Of a stretch of DNA of 49,810 nucleotides, positions 8,915 to 18,200 are shown in pieces. The DNA lies in NCBI GenBank assembly GCA_913051935.1, contig CAJXCU010000010.1, positions 1 to 49,810 on the forward strand. Reading direction: 5' to 3'. Source of the DNA: an uncultured Flavobacteriales bacterium (GTDB lineage: Bacteria > Bacteroidota > Bacteroidia > Flavobacteriales_D > Crocinitomicaceae). The position numbers and the translations under genes are program-made. Positions within the stretch are counted from its first letter, which is position 1. Every line of letters begins with the position of its first letter. Under the pieces are notes generated by a model. It saw only the letters and a program-made list of their open reading frames with translations. It had not been told where the DNA came from and searched no databases.

Positions 8915-9799
8915 ATGAGTAAGGCAAAACCTTCCATTTCAGCACTTGTCAAGCTAATTGATGACCCGGATGAAGATGTGTTCCTCCATGTGCGTGATGA
9001 AATCATAAAATGTGGTAGCACTGCCATTCCTTACCTCGAGAAGTCTTGGGAAGAAGACTACTACGGTTTAGTTTTTCAAAGTAGAATTGAAAATATTATT
9101 CATGATATCCAATTTGAAGAGGTCAAGACGAGTCTCGAAAAATGGAACAATTGTGATGAAAAGGACCTACTTGATGGAGCAATCATTGTGGCAAAATACC
9201 AGTACCCTGGCTTAGATGAGGAATCAATACGAAGCTTTATTCAAACCATCAGACAGGATATCTGGCTGGAGCTCAACGATCATTTGACCGCCTATGAGCA
9301 AGTGAAAATTTTCAATCGAATCTTTTTCAAGGCACATAAATTTCATGGTGATAGCAAAAACTACCACTCGCCTGTTAATTCATATATCAATACAGTACTA
9401 GAAAGTAAAAAGGGCAATCCCTTGAGCATATGTTTATTGTATAGCATTATCGCACAATCATTGGATCTTCCAATCTATGGGGTAAATCTTCCTAATCACT
9501 TTGTATTGGCTTACATCGATACGCGAGGAAGTGTGGCAATGATCAATGAAGAAAATGAATTCGGGGTACTATGCTACATCAATGCTTTTTCTAATGGTGT
9601 AATTTTCAATACGAATGAAATCAAACAATTTCTCGATGAACTAAAACTACCGCACAGACGAGAATACTTTGAGCCATGCTCAAACTCAGCAATTATCAAA
9701 AGGATGCTCAACAATCTAATATCTTCCTTTCAGCGGGTCGGAAACTCGGAAAAAGTAGAGGAATTAACACTTCTAAGAAACATCATTCAAGGTAGTTAA
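8915..9799 (+). CDS. SirB1-like protein with transglutaminase-related fold
   Basis: A 294-aa protein. Residues from about 1-50 look like a HEAT-type helical repeat (SALVKLIDDPDEDVFLHVRD). The central part (about 165-210) has the SirB1/transglutaminase-like signature: KKGNPLSICLLYSIIAQSLD, then LPIYGVNLPNHFVLAYID. Whether this family is enzymatic is unclear; a Cys lies in SICLLY and a His in PNHFV, but I cannot assign a catalytic triad with confidence. In many bacteria such proteins are of unknown function. The gene has its own promoter-like box and is followed closely by pepT, which also has its own. Confidence 0.75.
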   Translation: MSKAKPSISALVKLIDDPDEDVFLHVRDEIIKCGSTAIPYLEKSWEEDYYGLVFQSRIENIIHDIQFEEVKTSLEKWNNCDEKDLLDGAIIVAKYQYPGLDEESIRSFIQTIRQDIWLELNDHLTAYEQVKIFNRIFFKAHKFHGDSKNYHSPVNSYINTVLESKKGNPLSICLLYSIIAQSLDLPIYGVNLPNHFVLAYIDTRGSVAMINEENEFGVLCYINAFSNGVIFNTNEIKQFLDELKLPHRREYFEPCSNSAIIKRMLNNLISSFQRVGNSEKVEELTLLRNIIQGS

Positions 9800-9819
9800 A
9801 TCTGAAGGGATAGGATTCG

Positions 9820-9827
9820 TATATTTG
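9820..9827 (+). promoter_or_regulatory. -7 box (TATATTTG) 4 nt before pepT ATG
   Basis: Exact TAnnTTTG, then GGGT, then ATG at 9832. Same geometry as at 8903 and therefore probably a leaderless mRNA. No TTTG at the usual -33 distance was seen. Confidence 0.6.
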
Positions 9828-9831
9828 GGGT

Positions 9832-11079
9832 ATGAAGTACAACCATACTGTAGAAGAACGATTCATTAGGTACGCAAAGATAGATACCACAGCAGATCCA
9901 AATTCAACCACTTTCCCATCATCAGAAATACAAAAAGACCTTGGTCGTCTTCTGGTTGATGAGCTTAAAGCGATGGGGGCTTCAGACGTTGAAATGGATA
10001 AATGGGGATATGTTTTTGCGACAATTCCTTCTAACTCTGAAAAGTCTAATGTACCAACCATATGCTTTTGCTCTCACATGGATACCGCACCTGACTGTAG
10101 TGGAACAAACGTAAAACCAATGGTACACAGAAACTACCAAGGTGAACCAATTGTCCTTCCAGACGACACAACGCAAATTATAACCAAAGAAAAACAAACC
10201 TACCTTCAGGGGAAATATGGAGACGATATAATTACAGCAAGTGGTGAAACCCTCCTTGGCGCCGATGATAAGGCGGGTATCGCGATCATAATGGATTTTG
10301 CCAAGTACATGCTAGAACACCCGGAATTAAAACATGGAGACATCAGAATATTATTTACTCCCGATGAAGAAATTGGCAAAGGAGTAGATCACCTCGATAT
10401 GGAAAAACTTAATGCGGACTTCGGCTATACTTTGGATGGAGGACCTGAGGGCTCCATTGAAGATGAGTCTTTTTCAGCAGATGGTATGAAGGTGACCATA
10501 GAGGGTTTGAGTGCACACCCAGGTTATGCAAAAGGAAAAATGGTCAACGCAATTAAGATGGCAGCATTGCTCGTAGATTCATTACCAAAAGATAGCTTAA
10601 CACCGGAAACCACATCGAATAGAGAAGGTTTTATTCACCCATTCGCAATTGAAGGTGCGCTTGAAAAAGCTTCTGTCGAATTTATCATTCGTGATCATCA
10701 GACATCAAAACTTGCAGAATACGAAAAATTGATTTCTGAAACCATGCAGTCAATTGCTGATAATCATCCAGGAATTGAATATAATATTGAAATCTTCGAG
10801 CAGTACAGAAATATGAAGGAAATTCTCAATGAGCACCCTCAGGTTTGCGACTATGCAGGGGAAGCCATGGAGAAAGTTGGTGTAAAACCAATATATAAAA
10901 TCATTCGTGGGGGCACTGATGGATCCCGGATGTCCTTTATGGGGATGCCCTGTCCAAATATTTTCACTGGTGAAATGGCGATACATTCAAGACAAGAATA
11001 TGTGGTTGTTCAGGACATGGAAAAGTCTGTGCGTACGCTGATCGAGCTGATTCAAATTTGGGAGAAAAAGCATGAATGA
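9832..11079 (+). CDS. pepT: Peptidase T (tripeptide aminopeptidase)
   Basis: Cytosolic M20-family zinc peptidase that removes the N-terminal residue from tripeptides. A 415-aa protein, close to the usual ~408. Zinc and catalytic motifs are in order: FCSHMDTAPDCSG (His82, Asp84), LLGADDKAGIA (bridging Asp), FTPDEEIGKG (catalytic Glu pair), YTLDGGPEG and the C-terminal FTGEMAIHSRQEYV with the last zinc His. IRGGTDGSRMSFMG is also typical. The end overlaps holA by 8 nt, so pepT, holA and rsmE form one expression unit. Confidence 0.97.
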   Translation: MKYNHTVEERFIRYAKIDTTADPNSTTFPSSEIQKDLGRLLVDELKAMGASDVEMDKWGYVFATIPSNSEKSNVPTICFCSHMDTAPDCSGTNVKPMVHRNYQGEPIVLPDDTTQIITKEKQTYLQGKYGDDIITASGETLLGADDKAGIAIIMDFAKYMLEHPELKHGDIRILFTPDEEIGKGVDHLDMEKLNADFGYTLDGGPEGSIEDESFSADGMKVTIEGLSAHPGYAKGKMVNAIKMAALLVDSLPKDSLTPETTSNREGFIHPFAIEGALEKASVEFIIRDHQTSKLAEYEKLISETMQSIADNHPGIEYNIEIFEQYRNMKEILNEHPQVCDYAGEAMEKVGVKPIYKIIRGGTDGSRMSFMGMPCPNIFTGEMAIHSRQEYVVVQDMEKSVRTLIELIQIWEKKHE

Positions 11080-12073
11080 AAGGCTGATTCTAAAAGAAAT
11101 TGAAAAAAAATCTTTTCAATCCATTTATCTGCTGCACGGTGAGGAACCCTACTTTATTGACCTCATCTCAAATGCACTAATTGACAATGTTTTAAAGGAT
11201 GATGAAAAAGAATTCAACCAAGGTATTCTTTATGGCAAGAGTACCGACTTGAATATCCTTGTCAACGAGCTAAGGTCATTTCCAATGGGTAGCGAAAAAC
11301 GTCTAGTTGTATTAAAAGAGGCGCAAGACTTTAAAAATTTCGAAGCACTATGCCCCTATTTTGAAAACCCAAACCCTACGACAATATTTGTGATTTGCTA
11401 TAAGTATAAAAAGTACGACGCTCGTAAAAAGTCACTCAAGCTTGTCGCAAAACAAGGTACGGTATTCCTCTCTGAAAAAATTAAAGAATACCAACTAAAC
11501 GAATGGATTCAACGCTATGTAACCGGACGCGGATTTAGTCTAAATTCAAAAGCAACAATGCTACTCAACGAGTTTTTAGGCAATGACCTTGGACGCATCG
11601 TTAATGAAGTTGAGAAGCTGGGAATCATCTATCCAAAAGGGACAGCACTCGATGAAAAGCATATAGAGGAAAACATTGGGATCTCTAAAGACTATAATTT
11701 ATTTGAGCTTACCAATGCCGTTGCAGCACAAGACATCCACAAAGCATTTAAAATCATTCACTATTTTGAGATGAATCCAAAAGCCGCCCACATCACCACA
11801 GTTGTTTCTTCACTTTTTACATTTTTCTCAAACATACTCAAAATTCACTTCTTAAAATTTACTGCTAGAGAGGCCATTGCGAAAGAACTACGCGTTCATC
11901 CTTTTGTTGCTGGAGAGCTTAATAAAGCGAAAGCAAAATTTAGCCCCAAAAAAATCGCATTTAATATGGAAGTTCTTCAAGAATATGATTTAAAGTCAAA
12001 GGGCTATGGTAATACAAGTTCAAGCCAAGCAGAGCTAATGAAAGAAATGGTTTTTAAATTATTAAACCCATGA
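11072..12073 (+). CDS. holA: DNA polymerase III delta subunit
   Basis: Clamp-loader subunit that opens the beta clamp. A 333-aa protein with the family layout: an N-terminal segment SIYLLHGEEPYFIDLISNAL, the region ENPNPTTIFVICYKYKKYDA equivalent to the AAA+ core, a middle helical part with LNEFLGNDLGRIVNEVEKL, and a C-terminal collar domain with LKSKGYGNTSSSQAELMKEM. It has no functional Walker motifs, as expected for delta. It overlaps pepT by 8 nt and rsmE by 4 nt (ATGA), consistent with coupled translation. Confidence 0.93.
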   Translation: MNERLILKEIEKKSFQSIYLLHGEEPYFIDLISNALIDNVLKDDEKEFNQGILYGKSTDLNILVNELRSFPMGSEKRLVVLKEAQDFKNFEALCPYFENPNPTTIFVICYKYKKYDARKKSLKLVAKQGTVFLSEKIKEYQLNEWIQRYVTGRGFSLNSKATMLLNEFLGNDLGRIVNEVEKLGIIYPKGTALDEKHIEENIGISKDYNLFELTNAVAAQDIHKAFKIIHYFEMNPKAAHITTVVSSLFTFFSNILKIHFLKFTAREAIAKELRVHPFVAGELNKAKAKFSPKKIAFNMEVLQEYDLKSKGYGNTSSSQAELMKEMVFKLLNP

Positions 12074-12750
12074 TTTTCTATGCTCCAGACTGTACGATGC
12101 AGCATTCGGAATACACGCTCTCAGAGCTTGAATCCAAACATTGCATTAAAGTATTAAGAAAAGTAAATGGAGACAGAATTGAACTCGTAAATGGAAAGGG
12201 AGGACAATTCATTTGTGAAATCATAGACCACCACTTCAAAAAATGTAGGGTTAAAATCATTGAGCGTACATATCATGAACCGCAAAATAAAGCGCTTCAT
12301 ATAGCCATGGCGATTCCAAAAAGTAGTGACCGTCTAGAGTGGTTTCTCGAGAAGGCAACAGAGCTGGGATTTTCAAAGCTTTCTCTTATTAATTGTACGA
12401 ACAGTGAACGCAAATCAATCAATCAAAAAAGACTGGAAAAAATAGCCATTTCGGCATTGAAGCAATCAAAGAGATACTATCTCCCTACGATTGAAACTCC
12501 CGTCCCTTTTTTGACATTTATTAAAAAGGAACCTAATGGGTATATTGGTCATTGCTACGAGGCAAAAAAAAAACATGCCAAAACAATATCGCAAGTTGCC
12601 CCTATTCTTATCGGACCTGAAGGTGACTTTTCGCTCAAAGAAATTGAAAATGCCAAGTCTTCTGGGTACATTGAAATAGAGCTGAGTAAAAATAGATTGC
12701 GGACAGAAACTGCGGCACTTTGCGCTGTTTTTTACCTGTCAAATGTATAA
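12070..12750 (+). CDS. rsmE: 16S rRNA (uracil-1498-N3)-methyltransferase RsmE
   Basis: SPOUT-class methyltransferase that modifies U1498 in the small ribosomal subunit with SAM. A 226-aa protein. The N-terminal PUA-like domain contains HCIKVLRKVNGDRIELVNGKGG. The C-terminal knot has LIGPEGDFSLKEIE (about residues 178-191) and the final LSKNRLRTETAALCAV, both hallmark SAM-binding loops. MAIPKSSDRLEWFLEKATELG is also conserved. The 3' end overlaps the convergent folA end by 19 bp, so transcripts of the two operons are antisense to each other at their tails. Confidence 0.95.
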   Translation: MIFYAPDCTMQHSEYTLSELESKHCIKVLRKVNGDRIELVNGKGGQFICEIIDHHFKKCRVKIIERTYHEPQNKALHIAMAIPKSSDRLEWFLEKATELGFSKLSLINCTNSERKSINQKRLEKIAISALKQSKRYYLPTIETPVPFLTFIKKEPNGYIGHCYEAKKKHAKTISQVAPILIGPEGDFSLKEIENAKSSGYIEIELSKNRLRTETAALCAVFYLSNV

Positions 12751-13241
12751 CGGAAAACTTCGAAGCTGTTTTTGTGACGGTCGTCTATTTCTTGCTTAAG
12801 CACCAATTCTTTGCTCCACTTACTTTCGTCAAATTCTGGAAAAAAAGTATCTGCATCATAATCGCCATCGATATGCGTGATGAACATTTCATCCACAACT
12901 TCTTGTGCTAAAGCCAGGGTATAAATCTGTCCCCCACCAATAATAAAAATGGTTTTTTCTGAATCGTGTTTATATGCCCCAAGGGCATCATCTAAGGAGT
13001 TGAACACATCACAGTCTTCCGCTTTGAAGTTGGAATTGCGCGTGAGGATAACATTCCTTCGATTTGGCAGAGGTCTGTATTTCTCTGGTATCGAATCATA
13101 ATTCTTCCTTCCCATGACCACAATATGATGTGCCGTATTTTCCTTAAAAAACCGCATATCATTCGGTAGATGCCACATAAGGTCATTGTTTTTTCCAATC
13201 CCCCTATTCTTATCCATTGCTACGATTAAAGATACTTTCAT
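12732..13241 (-). CDS. folA: Dihydrofolate reductase
   Basis: Reduces dihydrofolate to tetrahydrofolate with NADPH, regenerating the folate oxidised by ThyA. A 169-aa protein of normal size. Motifs are SLIVAMDKNRGIGKNNDLMWHLPNDM (split here as MDKNRGIGKNN and MWHLPNDM) at the N-terminus with the catalytic acidic Asp, VVMGRKNYDSIP, ILTRN, and FIIGGGQIYTLAL. The start ATG overlaps the thyA stop as TAATG, so it is coupled to thyA. Confidence 0.97.
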   Translation of the reverse strand: MKVSLIVAMDKNRGIGKNNDLMWHLPNDMRFFKENTAHHIVVMGRKNYDSIPEKYRPLPNRRNVILTRNSNFKAEDCDVFNSLDDALGAYKHDSEKTIFIIGGGQIYTLALAQEVVDEMFITHIDGDYDADTFFPEFDESKWSKELVLKQEIDDRHKNSFEVFRYTFDR

Positions 13242-14035
13242 TATATGGCCACTGCAGCTTTAATATGTGGATGAGGGTCATAATTCAATAATTCAAAGTC
13301 TTCAAATTTGAATTCAAAAAGATCTTTCACCTCGGGATTTATTTTCATTGTGGGAAGCGGTCTAAAATCTCTCTCTAGCTGAAGTCGAGCTTGATCAAGG
13401 TGGTTGGAATAAAGGTGGGCATCACCGAGTGTATGAACGAAATCTCCCAGTTCCAAATCACAAACTTGAGCAATCATCATTGTCAAAAGTGCATAAGAGG
13501 CAATATTGAACGGCACTCCTAGAAAGGTATCGGCACTTCTTTGATAGAGCTGACAGCTGAGCTTATTATTGGCGACATAAAATTGAAAAAAGGCATGACA
13601 AGGAGGTAAGGCCATTCCAGGTATTTCCGCTACATTCCACGCTGAAACAATGATTCTTCTGGAATCGGGGGTCTCTTTAATTTGCCTAAGTATTTGCTTA
13701 ATTTGATCTATACTCTCTCCATTCGCAGTTGGCCAGCTGCGCCATTGAGATCCGTAAACAGGACCCAAATCACCATTATCATCTGCCCATTCATCCCAAA
13801 TTGAGACCTTATTTTCTTTTAGATAACCAATATTGGTATCCCCTTTTAGGAACCATAGCAATTCGTGAATTATGGACCGTAAGTGGAGCTTTTTGGTAGT
13901 TAAACATGGAAATCCCTCACTTAAATCATAACGCATCTGGTAGCCGAAAACGGAAATTGTCCCAGTCCCAGTTCTATCCTCTTTTGTTGTTCCATTATCT
14001 AAAATATGCTGGAGCAAATCATGGTATTGTCTCAT
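13241..14035 (-). CDS. thyA: Thymidylate synthase
   Basis: Makes dTMP from dUMP using methylenetetrahydrofolate. A 264-aa protein, the typical bacterial length. [18 protein letters not shown] lies near the N-terminus, the active-site Cys is in [14 protein letters not shown], and the dUMP-binding [20 protein letters not shown] follows. The C-terminus [10 protein letters not shown] is typical. First gene of the thyA-folA pair. The ATG lies exactly 4 nt after an exact TATTTTTG box. Confidence 0.98.
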   Translation of the reverse strand: MRQYHDLLQHILDNGTTKEDRTGTGTISVFGYQMRYDLSEGFPCLTTKKLHLRSIIHELLWFLKGDTNIGYLKENKVSIWDEWADDNGDLGPVYGSQWRSWPTANGESIDQIKQILRQIKETPDSRRIIVSAWNVAEIPGMALPPCHAFFQFYVANNKLSCQLYQRSADTFLGVPFNIASYALLTMMIAQVCDLELGDFVHTLGDAHLYSNHLDQARLQLERDFRPLPTMKINPEVKDLFEFKFEDFELLNYDPHPHIKAAVAI

Positions 14036-14039
14036 GTTT

Positions 14040-14047
14040 CAAAAATA
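14040..14047 (-). promoter_or_regulatory. -7 box (TATTTTTG) 4 nt before thyA ATG
   Basis: Exact TAnnTTTG on the minus strand, followed by AAAC and then ATG. A CTTG lies 22 nt upstream of the box and could be a weak -33 element. The geometry predicts a leaderless thyA-folA mRNA. Confidence 0.6.
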
Positions 14048-14141
14048 GAATTTTTTAGCACAGATTTTTCAAGGAAAGACAAGGTTTTTTTAACAAGTTA
14101 ATAACCATTAAAATACGCAGAATTGTATTAATTTTAATTCT

Positions 14142-14516
14142 ATGAAAGCGATTGTACTTTCCTATTTACTGATGACCTCATTTGGCTTAATGGCTCAGAT
14201 TAAGCGAAAAGACCTTGGTCGCTATGAAGGTACTGTACCGGCCTATAAAATCAACATTGGACAAGAACTACTGACCGTTCAAGCTAGTCCCATATCAGTG
14301 GACCTGAATAAAGAAAATATATTATTGAAAATTGGGTCGAGAGAATATACCTCAACATATCAAGTAAAAAAACTCGAAAGAAGAAGGTATGAAATTCTTG
14401 TTAGGGTCCCCTATTCGGATTTAAAAGAATCTTTCAGCTTAAATGGAAAGCGCAAAGAAATGATACGTAAAGGTATTTTCCCTCAGCCGGACTGCAAGCT
14501 CAAAAAAGGACTATAA
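14142..14516 (+). CDS. Small secreted protein of unknown function
   Basis: A 124-aa protein with a clear N-terminal signal peptide (MKAIVLSYLLMTSFGLMAQ, cleavage probably after AQ or nearby). The mature part is basic and beta-rich (ISVDLNKENILLKIGSREYT). I recognise no family. A TAATTTTA box lies 5 nt before the ATG. The 3' end overlaps the convergent histidine kinase gene by 6 bp. It probably acts in the periplasm or at the envelope. Confidence 0.7.
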   Translation: MKAIVLSYLLMTSFGLMAQIKRKDLGRYEGTVPAYKINIGQELLTVQASPISVDLNKENILLKIGSREYTSTYQVKKLERRRYEILVRVPYSDLKESFSLNGKRKEMIRKGIFPQPDCKLKKGL

Positions 14517-15845
14517 AGGAAACCTTAGTGTGAAGGTGGTCCCCTCACCTATATTACTTTTGACAGAAATTTTCCCCTTGTGTCCCGCAACGATGAGCTG
14601 AACGTAGTATAAACCAAGTCCAAAACCTTTGACGTTATGCACATTACCCGTAGGGACTCTGAAAAATTTATCAAAAATCGCCTTTTGATGTTCTTTACTT
14701 ATACCAATCCCCATATCTGAAAAATCAATCGAAATGTACTGCGAAGACACCTCTGTTTTAATTGAAATCTGAACATCTCCCTCACTGTACTTTACAGCAT
14801 TGTCCATCAGATTGTAAAACACATTGGTCAGGTGAACACGGTCCGCCAAAAGGATATGAGAGGTGGTCGATAAATTGAGTTTTAGCTGGCTTGTTTTTTC
14901 AGTCTGAAATGCTTCAAAATTTTCCTTTAACTGGGTTAAAAGTTCACGCAAATCAAATTTTTCTTTATTCAATACAAGCTCATTTTTGTCAAGCTTGGCA
15001 ACATTTAAAACCCGCTCAACTTGCTGCTCTAAGCGCTTATTTTCGTCGTAAATAATGCCTGCATACTTTTTAACTTTATCGGCAGAGGTTTGAGCATCTT
15101 GCAAAAGCATTTCAGACGATAAGCTAATGGTTGAGATAGGTGTTTTTAGCTCATGTGTCATATTATTGATGAAATCGTTCTTCACCTCTGATAGTTTTTT
15201 CTGTCGAAAAATAATCACCAAAGAATATATGAAAAAGAAAGCAACCAATAAGACAATGATACCAATATAAATCCACGGGGAGATGAACTTAACGGGTACA
15301 ATAGGCTCTGCCCTAATATTTGGAAAAAACACAGTGAAATAATGCCCGTCATTTTTAATGGTCACATTTTCAGAGGTGATTCCCTCTTGATTTTTGGAAG
15401 ATGGCTCATACAACGAATCCTTTGAAAACTTAATTAAGTTTCCGTAAACAATTGAGTCCGTAAAACAATCATAAATTCCGTACACGAAATTTTGATTAAT
15501 ATTCTGTGCATAAAAGGATTTTTTTAATAATGTCTCAAGGTAAAACGGTTGAAGCTCCTCATTGATATCAACCATAAATCGATTGGAACGAATCTGCTTG
15601 ACTGCTCCGTAAAGCTCAGAACTATCAGCAAGGTTTGTATTGATTTTCTCCAATACATTTCGCAATGCTACATGACTCTGCTCTGAAAACTCCTTGATAT
15701 TGAGACTATCCTCTTTCTCTTGAATTGCAATATTGATGTCCTGAAGCTCCATGGTCTTTCGGACCCACACCAATTGCACGACAAGAATGCTTGATATGGA
15801 TAGAACACCAAATAAAATTAAAGTATTAAGAGAATAACGCCCCAT
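14511..15845 (-). CDS. Membrane sensor histidine kinase
   Basis: A 444-aa kinase with a transmembrane segment at about 7-27, a periplasmic sensor region to about 188, a second segment at 191-213, then a DHp domain with phospho-accepting His231 in MTHELKTPIS. The ATPase domain has the N box NVFYNLMDNAVKYS, G1 DMGIGIS and G2 GFGLGLYYV. No response regulator is adjacent; two OmpR-family regulators lie 17-18 kb away in this window, and the one at 32323-33009 is a possible partner. The signal sensed is unknown. Confidence 0.9.
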   Translation of the reverse strand: MGRYSLNTLILFGVLSISSILVVQLVWVRKTMELQDINIAIQEKEDSLNIKEFSEQSHVALRNVLEKINTNLADSSELYGAVKQIRSNRFMVDINEELQPFYLETLLKKSFYAQNINQNFVYGIYDCFTDSIVYGNLIKFSKDSLYEPSSKNQEGITSENVTIKNDGHYFTVFFPNIRAEPIVPVKFISPWIYIGIIVLLVAFFFIYSLVIIFRQKKLSEVKNDFINNMTHELKTPISTISLSSEMLLQDAQTSADKVKKYAGIIYDENKRLEQQVERVLNVAKLDKNELVLNKEKFDLRELLTQLKENFEAFQTEKTSQLKLNLSTTSHILLADRVHLTNVFYNLMDNAVKYSEGDVQISIKTEVSSQYISIDFSDMGIGISKEHQKAIFDKFFRVPTGNVHNVKGFGLGLYYVQLIVAGHKGKISVKSNIGEGTTFTLRFPL

Positions 15846-15886
15846 AACTATTTGACTAGTAGGCCAAAGATAGGGAATTCAAAATT

Positions 15887-16897
15887 TTAAAATCCTTGAA
15901 CTCCATTCACTGTGGTATACTTCAAAATGTTCTTCTTATCAGGGTGAATTCGTGCAAAAGCAGACTGAACTGCCAAGGTACCCTCATGAAATCCGCACAA
16001 TATAAGCTTAAGCTTATTTGTATAAATGTTTACATCACCTATGGCATAAATTCCCGGGATATTCGTAGAATAATCTGTCGTATCTACTTTTATCGCATTT
16101 TTTTCAATTTCCAAGCCCCAATCAGCAATAGGTCCTAAGGATGGCTTTAAACCAAAAAGAGGTATAAAATGATCAGTCAGCTCCTCAAAGCTTCCTTCTT
16201 TTTGATGTTTTATGGTTAAGCTTTCTAATTTTGATTCGCCGTTTAAACCAACAACTTCAGCTTCTGTGACTAATTTTATTTGCTTTTGATCCGCTAAATC
16301 AATGACACGCTGAACAGAGTCAAGATGCCCTCTGAACGAGCTGCTTCTGTGGACGAGCACCACCTCTTTAGCAATTTTCTTTTCTGCTAAAAAGATTGAC
16401 CAGTCTAAGGCAGAATCACCTCCACCAGCAATCACACATTTTTTACCTCGGTAAAATTCTGGATCTTTTATGATGTACTCAACCCCCTTATCCTCAAAAT
16501 CGTTGATATTGGAAATCGGTGGTTTTCTCGGCTGAAATACACCAAGACCTCCGGCAATCATTACTACTGGTGCTGCATGTTCAACCCCACTCTTCGTCGT
16601 CACAATAAAAGAACCATCTTCCTGCTTATCGATGGAAACTGCTGCATCACCCAGAGTAAATCCAGGCTTAAAAGGTTCAGCTTGAACCATAAGGTTATCT
16701 ACAAGGTCTCCCGCAAGCACGGATGGAAAACCCGGAATATCATAAATAGGTTTCTTTGGATAAATTTCTGCGCACTGTCCTCCCGGAATAGGAAGCGAGT
16801 CTATTAAATGGCACTTTAGCTTTAAAAGACCTGCTTCAAAAATTGTAAATAAACCCACTGGACCAGCCCCGATTATGATAATGTCTGTTTTAATCAT
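15887..16897 (-). CDS. Ferredoxin/flavodoxin-NADP+ reductase, thioredoxin reductase-like (YumC type)
   Basis: A 336-aa FAD- and NAD(P)-binding protein. FAD motif IIIIGAGPVGLFTIFEAGLL is near residue 5, followed by PIPGGQCAEIYPKKPIYDIPGF. The second Rossmann motif CVIAGGGDSALDWSIFLAEK (about 155-174) binds NADPH. The redox CxxC of thioredoxin reductases is absent, which points to the YumC-type ferredoxin reductase. The C-terminal NIPGIYAIGDVNIY binds FAD. The frame extends 45 codons upstream into the DUF418 gene, but the ATG at 16897 places the FAD motif correctly and follows a TAATTTTG promoter box. Confidence 0.9.
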   Translation of the reverse strand: MIKTDIIIIGAGPVGLFTIFEAGLLKLKCHLIDSLPIPGGQCAEIYPKKPIYDIPGFPSVLAGDLVDNLMVQAEPFKPGFTLGDAAVSIDKQEDGSFIVTTKSGVEHAAPVVMIAGGLGVFQPRKPPISNINDFEDKGVEYIIKDPEFYRGKKCVIAGGGDSALDWSIFLAEKKIAKEVVLVHRSSSFRGHLDSVQRVIDLADQKQIKLVTEAEVVGLNGESKLESLTIKHQKEGSFEELTDHFIPLFGLKPSLGPIADWGLEIEKNAIKVDTTDYSTNIPGIYAIGDVNIYTNKLKLILCGFHEGTLAVQSAFARIHPDKKNILKYTTVNGVQGF

Positions 16898-16917
16898 TTC
16901 TTCATTTAAAAGTTTTA

Positions 16918-16925
16918 CAAAATTA
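16918..16925 (-). promoter_or_regulatory. -7 box (TAATTTTG) of the ferredoxin reductase gene
   Basis: Exact TAnnTTTG on the minus strand in the 110-bp gap after the DUF418 gene. The ATG is 20 nt downstream of the box, so this transcript would have a short leader of about 16 nt. Confidence 0.5.
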
Positions 16926-17007
16926 AAGAATTCTATAAATTCTTTACCGCATAAATAGGGTATTCTTAAAGAAACAAAAGCAAGAACAGGAAGTTCAACG
17001 ACATCAG

Positions 17008-18189
17008 CTAAAAATAAGTCAGTTTTCGCCATATCAATTCAAGAGGACCTTGTCTATATCTGTTCATTACCCAAGTTGATAGTATGAAAATTAGCACCCA
17101 AACAAAAAGAACAACTCCCCATTGTTCAAGACGATTAAATTTTGCAAAATAACCGAAGCCATGCCCATAAAAAATGAAGGTACAAACGATTGAGCTCATG
17201 ATATAATTTGTAAAGGCCATTCGGCCCACTTTTTTAAGTAAATTTTGCAATCGAGCACCAAAACCTTTTGTTGACCAGAATACCAAAATAGAAATGTAGG
17301 ATACGGCCATAAAAAAAGAGGCAATATAAGTGAATTGATGACCAACAGTCATAGACCAGGCTCCCTCCCATAGGCGCTCGTAGGAGAGATACAAACCAGA
17401 GGCGGAAATGACTAACCCTATAATTAAAAACACCAGCCCAAAGCGCAAGTAATAAACCCCACCTTTAATTGCTTTAAACCATTCTAATCGAAAGAGAAGA
17501 ATACCTGTAATCATCATCGCAGAATAGCGCCATAAACCATCATAAAGGAATAGAAATGTCTCAAGATAGTAGGCAGCTTGAGATCGAGCTTGCATTTGCC
17601 CGAAGTAAGAACTCCGGTATGCTTGAATTTCTTTTAACATATTGCTTGACTCGGGATTCCAAATAGGACCATAAATTTCCTCTAATTCTGCGGGTGATAG
17701 TGCATAATAGGTCAATAAGTCCATAAAAATTGGAATCATAAAAAGTAGGGAGGCTATAATCACCAAACGTTTTGAGCTCCAGTTTCGAATAAGAAAAACC
17801 AAACATCCACAAACGGCATAAGGGACCAAAATATCGCCCATCCAAATTAGGTGTGCATGTATGAGACCAAATCCCAACAATAGCAACATTCTTTTGTAGT
17901 GGTATGTAATAGGTTTCAATCCTCTCTTCTCGATGTTTTGGACAAACAACATCATTCCAGCACCAAATAATATGGAGAACATACTCATGAACCGCATATC
18001 CGCAAAGAGAAAGGCAAAAGAATGAAGCCACCCATTTACACCGTCAATACCGGCCCCAAGAGTTGGATTAATATACGCCACCCCAATATGCGAAAAAGAC
18101 GTGATGTTCATAATCAAAATACCAAGTATAGCAATCCCTCGTATTAGGTCGAGCGAATCAATTCTGTTCTTTGTAGGAGCTGCTTTCAT
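17008..18189 (-). CDS. DUF418-family (YeiB-like) polytopic membrane protein
   Basis: A 393-aa protein with many hydrophobic helices. The N-terminal SLDLIRGIAILGILIMNITS is the hallmark of the YeiB/DUF418 family, and the C-terminal half contains the DUF418 region (KVGRMAFTNYIMSSIVCTFI). The family is related to membrane acyltransferases of the HGSNAT type; the substrate is unknown. Its stop lies about 110 bp before the reductase start and its own start is 11 nt after the EamA gene, so it belongs to the DUF2911-EamA-DUF418 run. Confidence 0.85.
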   Translation of the reverse strand: MKAAPTKNRIDSLDLIRGIAILGILIMNITSFSHIGVAYINPTLGAGIDGVNGWLHSFAFLFADMRFMSMFSILFGAGMMLFVQNIEKRGLKPITYHYKRMLLLLGFGLIHAHLIWMGDILVPYAVCGCLVFLIRNWSSKRLVIIASLLFMIPIFMDLLTYYALSPAELEEIYGPIWNPESSNMLKEIQAYRSSYFGQMQARSQAAYYLETFLFLYDGLWRYSAMMITGILLFRLEWFKAIKGGVYYLRFGLVFLIIGLVISASGLYLSYERLWEGAWSMTVGHQFTYIASFFMAVSYISILVFWSTKGFGARLQNLLKKVGRMAFTNYIMSSIVCTFIFYGHGFGYFAKFNRLEQWGVVLFVWVLIFILSTWVMNRYRQGPLELIWRKLTYF

Positions 18190-18200
18190 GGTTTGTTTTT

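Noticed and set aside
12720-12911. 63-codon plus-strand frame after rsmE
   Set aside because: It lies entirely within the antisense of folA and has no recognisable features.
16898-17032. 45-codon N-terminal extension of the ferredoxin reductase
   Set aside because: It would overlap the DUF418 gene and push the FAD motif away from the N-terminus; the ATG at 16897 follows a promoter box.
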